Assembly (NCBI GenBank): GCA_964390795.1
Contig: CAYMLQ010000074.1
Coordinates: 1 to 18,631 of the forward strand
DNA from: CAYMLQ01 sp964390795
GTDB taxonomy: Bacteria > Verrucomicrobiota > Kiritimatiellia > RFP12 > UBA1067
Length of the DNA stretch: 18,631 nucleotides
Reading direction: 5' to 3'
How positions within the stretch are numbered: position 1 is the stretch's first letter; each line of letters starts with the position of its first letter. Below, one piece after another: positions 7,334 to 14,367 of this stretch. The position numbers and the translations under genes were made by a program. The notes under the pieces are model-generated. The model searched no databases and had not been told where the DNA came from. It saw nothing but the letters and a program-made list of their open reading frames with translations.

Positions 7334-8245
7334 TCAGATCAGTTCGCCGGGGCGCTGGCAGAAGGGCCGCGCGTCGGCGATGTCCGCCGCGTCGCAGGCA
7401 AGCATCACCAGCCGGTCGATGCCGAGGGCGATGCCTCCGCACGGGGGCATGCCTTGTTCGAGCGCGGCGAGGAAAGGCTCATCAAGCGGATAGACCTCTT
7501 TACCGAGTTCTCGGCGGGCCTCTGCCGCCTCCAGAAAGCGGGCGCGCTGGCTGGCCGCGTCGCAGAGTTCGCTGTAGGCGTTGGCCAGCTCCAGCCCGCC
7601 GACGTACACCTCCCAGCGCTCGGCCACGGAGGGGTCGTGCGGCTTGAGCCGCGCAAGCGACGCGGCGGGCGCGGGGTAGTCGGTGAGCACGCAGGGCTTG
7701 TCCTTCGGCAGCGCCGGCTCGACCTTCGATACGAGGTCGACGTCGAAGCGGTCGGGGTCCCAGTCTGCCACGGGATCCCAGCCAGCCCAGGTGCGAAAAG
7801 CCTCGCGCACGGTCAGGCAGTGCCAGGGGCGGGAGAGGTCGATGCGCTGGCCGCGGTAGGTGAAGGCATCCGCGCCGTGGACGGTTTGGAAGACGCGGGC
7901 GAAGAGCGCCTCGGTGTCGCGCAGGATGTCGGTGTAGTCCGCTCCTGTGCGGTACCATTCAAGCAGCGTGAACTCAGGGTTGTGGCGGCTGCCGCACTCG
8001 CCCGCGCGGAAGCAGGGGCCGAGCTGGAAGATCCGCTCGCAGCCCGCCGCGAGCAGGCGCTTCATGTGCAGCTCGGGCGAGGCGCGCAGCCAGGCGCGGC
8101 CCGAGGGCGGCGCGTCGATATGCGTCTCCAGCGCGGGCGCGGGAATGCGCACGGGCGTCTCGACCTCAAGGAAGTCCTCCGCGTAGAAAAAGTCGCGCAC
8201 CGCGCGGAGCACGCGGCTGCGCGTTTCGAGAGTGGAAACAGTCAT
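7334..8245 (-). CDS. epmA: EF-P lysine lysyltransferase EpmA/GenX/PoxA-like (truncated class II LysRS)
   Basis: A 303-residue class II lysyl-tRNA-synthetase-like protein lacking the N-terminal anticodon-binding OB domain, as in EpmA, which attaches beta-lysine to a conserved lysine of elongation factor P to relieve ribosome stalling at polyproline. Visible are LEVETPVRIPAPALETHI, LRASPELHMKRLL, class II motif 2 (FRAGECGSRHNPEFTLLEWYR, 79-99), GLELANAYSEL, and motif 3 GGIALGIDRLVML (270-282). These match EpmA closely. The ATG at 8245 shares a base with the stop of the FmdB-like gene (TGATG), so translation is probably coupled. EpmB and EF-P genes are not in the window. A free-standing LysRS is excluded by length and the missing OB domain. 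Confidence 0.9.
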   Translation of the reverse strand: MTVSTLETRSRVLRAVRDFFYAEDFLEVETPVRIPAPALETHIDAPPSGRAWLRASPELHMKRLLAAGCERIFQLGPCFRAGECGSRHNPEFTLLEWYRTGADYTDILRDTEALFARVFQTVHGADAFTYRGQRIDLSRPWHCLTVREAFRTWAGWDPVADWDPDRFDVDLVSKVEPALPKDKPCVLTDYPAPAASLARLKPHDPSVAERWEVYVGGLELANAYSELCDAASQRARFLEAAEARRELGKEVYPLDEPFLAALEQGMPPCGGIALGIDRLVMLACDAADIADARPFCQRPGELI

Positions 8246-8496
8246 CAGTACATCTTCTCGTACTCGCCCTTGCCGATCCGCTTCAGCTTCTTGAAGCCGG
8301 CGGCCTTGGCGCGGTCATCAAGTTTGGACTTGGAGCGGCCGATGGCCGGAGCTGTGATGCATTTCTGAACCGGCGAGCCGCACTGCGGGCAGACGTCGAG
8401 CCGCGCGTCATGCATGGACTGCACGGTCTCAAAACCCTCGGCGCAGTGGGGGCAGGCATGCTCGGGATCTTTGGTGATATAGTCGTAAACTGGCAT
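8245..8496 (-). CDS. FmdB-type zinc-ribbon protein
   Basis: An 83-residue small protein starting MPVYDY, with two CxxC knuckles (CPHC at 15-18, CPQCG at 36-40) that form a single zinc ribbon, followed by a basic tail (KLKRIGKGEYEKMY). The aromatic start and the two knuckles about 20 residues apart are typical of the FmdB/CxxC_CXXC_SSSS family, whose name comes from a putative regulator of formamidase; its real function is not established. AAGGTGA lies six bases before the ATG. It overlaps epmA by one base. The upstream beta-repeat gene ends 23 bp before its start, so read-through transcription is possible. Confidence 0.85.
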   Translation of the reverse strand: MPVYDYITKDPEHACPHCAEGFETVQSMHDARLDVCPQCGSPVQKCITAPAIGRSKSKLDDRAKAAGFKKLKRIGKGEYEKMY

Positions 8497-8502
8497 GAAC
8501 GG

Positions 8503-10602
8503 TCACCTTCTCTGGGTTTCTATTTTATGAGTATCAGCGTGCCGAAGTCGTACACGAGATAAGCCGTTTTTCCGACGGCGTCGTAGTTGACTAGCCAGCG
8601 AGGCGGGCGCTCCCGCCAGCGTCAGCGTGCCGAACGCGTTGGCGTCGCCGGGCGCGAGCGTGCCCGTCACCGTTAGAGCGGCGGGGTTGCTCACCGTGCC
8701 GCCACCGCCGAGACCCGCGAGCGTCTGGGTCTTGCCGTTCACGTCCAGGACCGCGTTGGAGGAGGCCATGGCCGTGTTGCCCACCGGCAGCAGGTCGTTC
8801 CGCCCGAACTTGAGCGTGCCGCCCTCGACCACGGTCACGCCGTTGTACGTGTTGGTGTTCAGCAAGGTCAGCGTGCCCGCGCCGCGCTTGCGCAGCCCGC
8901 CGTCTGCAGGGGCGCCGGTATAGAGGGGCTGCTTGATCGAGATGTTCTTTCCTGCCGTGTCAAAGAGCGCCCCGCCCTCGCGCACGTGTACGAAAATGTT
9001 GGTCAGCCACTTGTCGTTGGTGTTGCCCACCAGGGCTTCTGTCGTTCCCAAGAAGTTCGCGTTATCCGTTCTGGCTTCAACCGTGCCGCCGTTCAGGAAG
9101 AGCAGGCCCTTTTGTGCGCCATTGAAATTGATGTCGATATTGAAATTGTTCACGCGCATCACGCCGCCGGTATTGACGCTGACGACGTTATTGGAGGGGT
9201 TGCCTGTGTTCTGCGAGATACGTATCGCATTGGCCAGAATCACGCCGCTGCCGCTCACGGTCGTGTAGCCGTAGCCGTTTCCGCCAATGCCGTTCAGGAT
9301 TTCATAACAGCTCGTGGCATCCACCAGGCCGTTCGTGACGAGGAGGTGCCCGCCATCCACATTTAGGAACAGCCCCGCCGTCGTTTTAAGCAAGCCGCCC
9401 GCCACCAGCAGCGTGCCGCCGGAGATCCTGAGGCCCGGCGCGTTCTGTCCTGTATTCGGGCTGGTCACCAGATTCGTGCCGCTGGCCAGGACAAGGGTGC
9501 CTGCGGTGGTATGGAGCGTGCCAAAGCGGTTCACCGAGGCTGCGCCCGGATCGAGCACCAACATGCCGCTGCCGCCTTTCAAGAAGGTGGAATTGGTTTC
9601 AGCACACAGGACTGTGCCGAACACCGTCTGGGTGTACGACAGCGTATCGAAGGTCGCCGTTACCGCGTTTGTAATCCAGAGTGTCCGGTTTCGATCCACC
9701 GTGTGATTGCCGCCGCTCTGCAAGGTGCTGTTTGCCATAAATAAAAGATTCGTCACTGGCGTTGCCGGAACAGCGCCGAGGGCTTGGTCGCGACTGATGT
9801 TTAGTGTTCCCGCATAGAGCCTCGTCGAGCCGTTAAAGCTATTCGTCGCGAGCAGCGACAGCGTGCCCGATCCTCTCTTGGTCAGTCCGCCGTCGGACAC
9901 CGCACCGCTGATTAGAGGCTGCTTGATCGAGATGCCGTTGGCCCCCGTATCGATCACGGCCCCGCCCTCCAAAATTATGGCCGAAATGCCGCTCAGCCAC
10001 TGTGCTGCGCCGGTTCCCAGAAAGTCGACGGCTCCTGTTTTCGCAACCAGCGTGCCGCCGTTGAAGTTGACCATCCCCTTCGGATTCGCACCCGTATCAA
10101 TGGTGAAGGTGTTGAGTCGGATCACTCCGCCGGTATTCACATTGACTGCGTTCTGCGAGGCCGATCCAGCGTATTGGGAAATTCTGAGCGTGCTGACATC
10201 CAGCAAACCGTTGCCTGCGACGGTCGTTGTGCCGGCACCGTTGAACGCGTTGAGCAGTTCGCGGCTCGCGCTCAGGTCAACGGTTCCATTCGTGATCAGC
10301 AGCGAGCCCATCACATCCGAATATCCCCCGCTCGTCATCCGCACTTTGCCGCCGCTCACGACCATCGAGCCGCCACGAATATCGAACCCAGTGTAGATGG
10401 TGGCTCCGCTGTTCGTGTAAATATCGTGAGTCCCGCCCGTGACGTGAATCAACCCCTCGGAGACCCGCAACGTGGAAAACGAGTTCGTGCCTGTGGCGCC
10501 TGGGTCCAGCACCAGCGTGCCCGCACCTTTCTTTTCACACATTCCGAACGTGTTCGTCACCGTGGCTCCCACTGCGGCGCTCTGTCCCGCGCCGACGGGC
10601 AA
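8503..10602 (-). CDS. Body of the beta-strand repeat protein as an uninterrupted frame
   Basis: This frame carries the two autotransporter-associated beta-strand units, from LPVGAGQSAAVGATVTNTFG to TGTLAPGDANAFGTLTLAGA. The frame formally stays open upstream to a GTG at 10812, but those 70 residues are Arg-rich and out of frame with the true N-terminus. The last 30 or so residues before the stop at 8503 are likewise off-frame. A gene finder would report this piece as a complete gene without a signal peptide. Confidence 0.7.
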   Translation of the reverse strand: MPVGAGQSAAVGATVTNTFGMCEKKGAGTLVLDPGATGTNSFSTLRVSEGLIHVTGGTHDIYTNSGATIYTGFDIRGGSMVVSGGKVRMTSGGYSDVMGSLLITNGTVDLSASRELLNAFNGAGTTTVAGNGLLDVSTLRISQYAGSASQNAVNVNTGGVIRLNTFTIDTGANPKGMVNFNGGTLVAKTGAVDFLGTGAAQWLSGISAIILEGGAVIDTGANGISIKQPLISGAVSDGGLTKRGSGTLSLLATNSFNGSTRLYAGTLNISRDQALGAVPATPVTNLLFMANSTLQSGGNHTVDRNRTLWITNAVTATFDTLSYTQTVFGTVLCAETNSTFLKGGSGMLVLDPGAASVNRFGTLHTTAGTLVLASGTNLVTSPNTGQNAPGLRISGGTLLVAGGLLKTTAGLFLNVDGGHLLVTNGLVDATSCYEILNGIGGNGYGYTTVSGSGVILANAIRISQNTGNPSNNVVSVNTGGVMRVNNFNIDINFNGAQKGLLFLNGGTVEARTDNANFLGTTEALVGNTNDKWLTNIFVHVREGGALFDTAGKNISIKQPLYTGAPADGGLRKRGAGTLTLLNTNTYNGVTVVEGGTLKFGRNDLLPVGNTAMASSNAVLDVNGKTQTLAGLGGGGTVSNPAALTVTGTLAPGDANAFGTLTLAGAPASLASQLRRRRKNGLSRVRLRHADTHKIETQRR

Positions 10603-10901
10603 CCGCCGTACATCAGCAGAGGCCCGCCGCTGAGGGAGTAGCCGTTCGCGCTGAACGTGAGATTCCGCAGCGTCACCGACGCGGCGGTGATATTCTGCGT
10701 GCCCGACGCGCCGAAGGCCGCGTCGTTGGCCGAGCCGTTGGCCCACACCGTTCCCGCGCCGGACCAGTTCGCGTCCGTCTCGTTCCAGCTTCCGCTCGCT
10801 ACGCCCGTCCACGTGAAATCCGCCGCCCGCGCAAGCTGCACGGCCAAGAGCGTGCCCACCAGGCTTAACATTCTGGCACCCTCACGCTTCAGATTTTGCA
10901 T
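8520..10901 (-). pseudogene. Secreted autotransporter-type beta-strand repeat protein, interrupted by two compensating frameshifts
   Basis: Read across two frame changes this is one protein of about 793 residues. It begins with a signal peptide (basic MQNLKREGARM, hydrophobic core, ARA-ADFTWTG cleavage region). A body of Gly/Asn/Thr-rich beta-helix repeats follows (repeated GAGTL-L.. and NGGT motifs), and the end reads VNYDAVGKTAYLVYDF before TAG at 8520. Frame 1 holds to about 10605. The body is in the frame displaced by one missing base near 10600-10607. An extra base near 8592-8612 restores the C-terminal frame; without it the product ends in an unrelated Arg-rich tail at 8503. The ATG at 10901 has AAGGAG five bases upstream. 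The body contains two tandem copies of a roughly 240-residue unit. Proteins of this kind are surface or extracellular in PVC bacteria; no autotransporter barrel is present. Decay or sequencing error both fit. Confidence 0.8.
10557..10901 (-). CDS. N-terminal fragment of the beta-strand repeat protein (signal peptide and first strands)
   Basis: The frame encodes the signal peptide, then DFTWTGVASGSWNETDANW, the typical opening of autotransporter-associated repeat proteins, and NLTFSANGYSLSGGPLLMYGG. After that point it runs out of frame (CPSARDRAPQWEPR) and stops at 10557, while homologous sequence continues in the overlapping body frame. It is not a separate gene. Confidence 0.7.
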   Translation of the reverse strand: MQNLKREGARMLSLVGTLLAVQLARAADFTWTGVASGSWNETDANWSGAGTVWANGSANDAAFGASGTQNITAASVTLRNLTFSANGYSLSGGPLLMYGGCPSARDRAPQWEPR

Positions 10902-10967
10902 AGTCACTCCTTTGCCTCAGAATAGGCTTTTCATGAAGAAAATCGATGTGCAATAAACAGGCTAAAT

Positions 10968-10994
10968 AGTATAAACCCCATTACTGATAAACAA
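10968..10994 (-). promoter_or_regulatory. Possible promoter of the beta-repeat gene
   Basis: A TATACT -10-like hexamer (10973-10968) lies about 67 bp upstream of the ATG in an AT-rich patch. The best -35 candidates (TTGTTT at 15 bp or TTTTGT at 17 bp) are poor. Confidence 0.3.
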
Positions 10995-11010
10995 AACAGA
11001 ATAATCAGGG

Positions 11011-11179
11011 CTGGAGCAATTCAAATTTGACTTCAACGTTCGTTCGCAACCGCGCTCGGAGATCGCGGGCCACCTCGCGCAACGCATCTTTCAGGGGTGG
11101 CGCGCGGCCTCCGGACGCGCCCTGCGCAAGATTCTGCGCAGGGTTGTGAACGGAAAAACCAAATTTGGAATTGCTTCAG
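11011..11179. repeat. 169-bp element with about 20-bp terminal inverted repeats (MITE-like)
   Basis: CTGGAGCAATTCAAATTTG at the left end (11011-11029) is matched, inverted, by CCAAATTTGGAATTGCTTCAG at the right end (11159-11179), with one mismatch and a couple of one-base differences. The 130-bp interior holds a perfect 9-bp hairpin at 11120-11143 and is GC-rich. On the minus strand the element stays open for 56 codons, ending at 11005. No transposase is seen and no clear target duplication. It could be a non-autonomous insertion or the remnant of a gene end. Confidence 0.45.
11120..11143. repeat. Perfect hairpin CCCTGCGCA / TGCGCAGGG
   Basis: Nine-base arms surround a six-base loop (AGATTC), with no T-run after it on either strand. 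It lies inside the 169-bp inverted-repeat element between two divergent genes, so it is more likely part of that element than a terminator. Confidence 0.5.
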
Positions 11180-11193
11180 GGCTTGTTTTGCCG

Positions 11194-11220
11194 TGGACAG
11201 CGGGCGAGGGTTGGGATAAT
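11194..11220 (+). promoter_or_regulatory. Possible promoter of the GHL10 gene
   Basis: TGGACA (11194-11199, five of six) and GATAAT (11215-11220, five of six) are both good hexamers, but the 15-bp spacer is short. It would give a leader of roughly 40 nt before the ATG at 11266. Confidence 0.3.
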
Positions 11221-11265
11221 GTAGATACAGTCTGGCTATGTGAGCATGTGAAGAGGGGGTGTCTG

Positions 11266-13683
11266 ATGAAATGCTGTGTTGCAGTGCTGTTGGCGGTAAC
11301 GGGGTTCGGTCGGGCTCAGGAGCTTCCAGCGCCTCCCCAAGGCGGGGAGGTTTTTCCCGAGTGGCGTGCGGTGACCGACACGGCTGCGGCGCAGCGGCTG
11401 TTCACGCCGATGTCCAAGACGCCTAAGGCGGAATACGCGGGTTCGGGCAGCGTGCGGCTGCCGGTGAACTTCGCTGGCGCGCGCCACGAGCGCGTGAGCT
11501 GGGATATCGGCGTCAAGGCCGACCTGCGCCGTTCGCGCGGCATCCAGTTCGACTTCTACTGCCGCGACCTCGCGCCGTTCGCCTCGTTCAGCCTCTATTT
11601 CCGCAGCGGCGGCGGCTGGTATCACGCCACGTTCGGCCCCGAGCAGGCGGGCGTGTGGCAGCGCATCGTCATCGACAAATCCGACACGCGCATCGAAGGG
11701 AAGGGCGCGGGGTGGGGCGCGGTCGACACCTTACGTCTATCCGGTTGGCGCGGCGGGGATAAAGACACAGTCTGCGCGATCGCGAATCTCGGCCCGGCGG
11801 GCGGCCGGCCCGATGTGCTGGTCGTACGCGCCGACTCCAATGTGACTCAGGCGGGGGGGGAGGGGCGGTCGCTCGGCGAATACGCCTCAACGGTCTCCGC
11901 CACGCTGGATCGGCTGGGCGTGGCCTCGGCGCAGGTGGCCGACACGGATCTCGAGGCGGAGCTGTTGGAGGGGGTGAAGCTGGTCGTGCTTCCCTACAAC
12001 CCGAAGGTGCCGCCGGCGGCGGTGGAACTGCTGCGCGCGTTTGTGGCGCGGGGCGGCAGACTGCTCGTGTGTTATTCGCTGGCGCAGGGGGTCGGCGACC
12101 TGTTGGGCGTGCGTGCCACCGGCAGCGTCGTGGCGGGGGGCGGCGCCTTCGCGGGTTTTGCGCGCACGGCTCAGGGGCTGAAGGCGCAGCCCGACTTTGC
12201 GCCGCAGGGGTCTTGGCGCACCACGGTGGCCTCCCCGTCGGATGGCAGAGAAGGGCGGGTGATCGCCGTGTGGCGCGGCGCCAAAGGCACGGACACGCAG
12301 ACCCCCGCGATCACGCTCACGCCGACGGGCGCGTTCGTGGGGCACGTCTGGTTCTACGCCGCGAGCGAGTCGAGCGCCGCGCTGCTGCGCGCGCTGGTGG
12401 GCGAGCTGGTGCCGGAGGTGTGGCGTCAATCGGCGGAGAAGGCTTTTGCCGGAATCGGCAGGATCGGCGCGGCGGCCGATTTTGCGGCGCTGCGTGAGGC
12501 TCTGGGCAAGGACGCGCTGCCGGCAGTGCGGGCCGCGCTTGAGTTGGCCGCAAAGGAACGGGTTGAGTCCGAGCGCCTGCTGAAAGCCGGGCAGTGGGTC
12601 GAGAGCGCCGAGGCCAGCGGTCGCGCCGAGGCGGCCGCGCTGCGGGCGTGGTGCCTGGGCCAGGTGCCGCGCAAGGGAGAGTCGCGCGCGTTCTGGTGCC
12701 ACAGCGCGTTCGGGCTGGTGGACAAGGGCTGGGACGAGTCGATCCGCCTGCTCAAGGAGAGCGGCTTCAACTCGATTCTGCCGAATATGCTGTGGGGCGG
12801 GCTCGCGTATTATCCCTCCAAGACGCTGCCCGAATACGCGGGCTTGGCGGAGAAAGGCGACCAGATCGCGCAGTGCCTGGCGGCGTGCAAAAAATACGGC
12901 GTGCAGTGCCATGTCTGGAAGGTGAACTGGAACACGGGCGGCAAGGCGCCTAAGGCGTTCCTCGAGCGGATGCGCGCGGAGGGGCGCGTGCAGAAAGAGT
13001 ATTCAGGGGAAATGAAAGACGAGTGGCTGTGTCCCTCGCATCCCGCAAACCAGACGCTGGAAGTGGAGGCCATGCTGGAGGTCGCGCGGAACTACGCGGT
13101 GGACGGCGTACACTTCGACTACATCCGCTATCCGGGCAGCGAGAGCTGTTTCTGCGACGGCTGCCGCACGCGCTTCGAGGCGGCGCTGGGCAGGCCGGTG
13201 GAGAAGTGGCCGGCTGACACGCGCAAGGTGGACGCGGTGCGCGAGCGCTGGCTGGAGTTCCGGCGCGAGAACATCAGCGGCGTGGTGCGGCGCGTGGCCG
13301 AGGAGGCGCGGAAGATCCGTCCGGGCGTGAAGGTTTCGGCGGCGGTGTTCCGCAACTGGCCGACTGACCGCGACGGCGTGGGGCAGGACTGGAAGCTGTG
13401 GTGCGACAACGGCTGGCTGGACTTCGTCTGCCCGATGGACTACATCGATTCGAACACGCTGTTCCGCAATGTGGTCGCGGCGCAGAAGGCGTATGCGGGC
13501 AAGGTGCCGCTCTATCCCGGCATCGGGCTCTCGTGCTGGAAGAGCCCGCGCGACGCGGTGAAGCTGGCGGAGCAGATCGCGGTCGTGCGCGAGCTGGGCG
13601 TGCCGGGCTTCACGGTCTTTAATTACGACGCGAACGCCGAGGCGGTGCTGCCCTATCTGCGGTTGGGCGTCACGTCGGAGTAG
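11266..13683 (+). CDS. Secreted glycosyl-hydrolase-like 10 (GHL10) family protein
   Basis: An 805-residue exported protein, probably acting on a polysaccharide. The signal peptide is MKCCVAVLLAVTGFGRA-QE. Residues about 45-190 look like a beta-sandwich carbohydrate-binding region (FDFYCRDLAPFASFSLYFRSGGGW). Residues 190-300 resemble the class I glutamine-amidotransferase-like fold seen in beta-galactosidase trimerisation domains (LKLVVLPYNP-like strand, then FVARGGRLLVCY). From about 473 to the end is a TIM-barrel GHL10 (YngK-like) domain: GFNSILPNMLWGGLAYYPS, CHVWKVNWNTGG, DGVHFDYIRYPG (613-624), CFCDGC (628-633) and FVCPMDYID. The open frame begins 40 codons earlier at a GTG inside the inverted-repeat element. 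The ATG at 11266 is preferred because AGAGGGGG precedes it and the signal peptide starts there. The substrate is unknown. Confidence 0.88.
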   Translation: MKCCVAVLLAVTGFGRAQELPAPPQGGEVFPEWRAVTDTAAAQRLFTPMSKTPKAEYAGSGSVRLPVNFAGARHERVSWDIGVKADLRRSRGIQFDFYCRDLAPFASFSLYFRSGGGWYHATFGPEQAGVWQRIVIDKSDTRIEGKGAGWGAVDTLRLSGWRGGDKDTVCAIANLGPAGGRPDVLVVRADSNVTQAGGEGRSLGEYASTVSATLDRLGVASAQVADTDLEAELLEGVKLVVLPYNPKVPPAAVELLRAFVARGGRLLVCYSLAQGVGDLLGVRATGSVVAGGGAFAGFARTAQGLKAQPDFAPQGSWRTTVASPSDGREGRVIAVWRGAKGTDTQTPAITLTPTGAFVGHVWFYAASESSAALLRALVGELVPEVWRQSAEKAFAGIGRIGAAADFAALREALGKDALPAVRAALELAAKERVESERLLKAGQWVESAEASGRAEAAALRAWCLGQVPRKGESRAFWCHSAFGLVDKGWDESIRLLKESGFNSILPNMLWGGLAYYPSKTLPEYAGLAEKGDQIAQCLAACKKYGVQCHVWKVNWNTGGKAPKAFLERMRAEGRVQKEYSGEMKDEWLCPSHPANQTLEVEAMLEVARNYAVDGVHFDYIRYPGSESCFCDGCRTRFEAALGRPVEKWPADTRKVDAVRERWLEFRRENISGVVRRVAEEARKIRPGVKVSAAVFRNWPTDRDGVGQDWKLWCDNGWLDFVCPMDYIDSNTLFRNVVAAQKAYAGKVPLYPGIGLSCWKSPRDAVKLAEQIAVVRELGVPGFTVFNYDANAEAVLPYLRLGVTSE

Positions 13684-13700
13684 CGGCGGCGGCCGGGTAG

Positions 13701-13773
13701 GGCGGGATCCCCGAACCCGCCGCTGGCCCCCGTGCCGCGGCATTGCCCTGCGGACGCCTGCGGGGAGGCGTCC
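13701..13773. terminator. Two hairpins between convergent genes, probable bidirectional terminator region
   Basis: GGACGCCT / AGGCGTCC (13752-13759 and 13766-13773, six-base loop) is a strong stem ending right at the HNH gene's stop. GGCGGG / CCCGCC (13701-13706, 13716-13721) is a second stem 18 bp after the GHL10 stop. No T-run follows, so efficiency is uncertain. Such GC palindromes may also be dispersed repeats. Confidence 0.45.
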
Positions 13774-14172
13774 CTACCGTTCTGGCTCGTCGGAGTGGTT
13801 GGGCAGGAGCGCGTCCAGCGCGGAGAACTGCGAGAAGATCGAGGGGGCGAGGGTGTCCGCCTTGGCGCGGGCGCCCTCGTAATGGCCGGCGAGCAGGTTC
13901 TTCTCGTGCTCGTGGTCGTGGCAGTAGATGCAGAGCAGCTCCCAGTTGCTGCCGTCCGGCGGGTTGTTGTGGTGGTTGTGATCCCGGTGGTGGACTGTGA
14001 GTTCCTTGAGACGCTTGCCGTCGAAGGCGCGTCCGCAACTGGCGCAGTGGTGCGGCAGGACTTTAAGAGCGCGCTCGCGATAACCGTCCTGGCGGGTCGC
14101 GGTGTCGCGGCGCAGCTCGGCCTGGAGCTGGGCGCGGCGGGCGGGATCGATCGGTGTTGTGGGTGGTTTCAT
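13774..14172 (-). CDS. HNH nuclease family protein, YajD-like
   Basis: A 132-residue protein whose centre is an HNH/zinc-finger nuclease fold: the CASCG knuckle (Cys43, Cys46), the catalytic-type strand TVHHRDHNHHNN (59-70), and NWELLCIYCHDHEHE (77-91) carrying the second CxxC and the last His. This matches the small stand-alone YajD family, whose biological role is not known; nicking or DNA-binding activity is inferred from the fold. It is not in a restriction or phage context here. The ATG at 14172 follows no obvious ribosome site, but a -10-like TGTTATACT lies about 70 bp upstream. It is convergent with the GHL10 gene. Confidence 0.85.
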   Translation of the reverse strand: MKPPTTPIDPARRAQLQAELRRDTATRQDGYRERALKVLPHHCASCGRAFDGKRLKELTVHHRDHNHHNNPPDGSNWELLCIYCHDHEHEKNLLAGHYEGARAKADTLAPSIFSQFSALDALLPNHSDEPER

Positions 14173-14241
14173 GAGAGTGGTAGGCTACTGGTTGCGCGAT
14201 ACAGCCGTGTCCGAGCGAAGTCCGGCCACACGTTGGGCGAC

Positions 14242-14250
14242 AGTATAACA
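14242..14250 (-). promoter_or_regulatory. Possible extended -10 promoter of the HNH gene
   Basis: On the minus strand TGT is followed directly by TATACT (five of six), an extended -10 arrangement. The only -35 candidate (TTTACC, 19 bp upstream) is weak. The site is about 70 bp before the start codon. Confidence 0.35.
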
Positions 14251-14300
14251 CAGGTGCGCGGAGGTGGGTAAAGAGGGGAATAGACGATTTTTTGCCGGGC

Positions 14301-14330
14301 TTGTCAGCTCCGCAAGCGACCTGCTATTGT
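14301..14330 (+). promoter_or_regulatory. Sigma70-type promoter of the mscS-like gene
   Basis: TTGTCA (14301-14306, five of six) and TATTGT (14325-14330, four of six) are separated by 18 bp. Transcription would start near 14337. That removes the upstream ATG at 14335 from practical use and leaves a 30-nt leader with GGAGG before the ATG at 14368. Confidence 0.55.
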
Positions 14331-14367
14331 ACACATGTCGAATGGACGTCTAACGGAGGATATGGGC

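Noticed and set aside
11887..12912. A 341-codon minus-strand open frame opposite the GHL10 gene
   Set aside because: Arg/His/Ala-rich shadow with no recognisable domain; the plus-strand frame carries signal peptide and barrel motifs.
13774..14172. HNH protein considered as a restriction or homing endonuclease
   Set aside because: No methylase, intron, intein or phage terminase context; size and motif layout fit the stand-alone YajD-like family.
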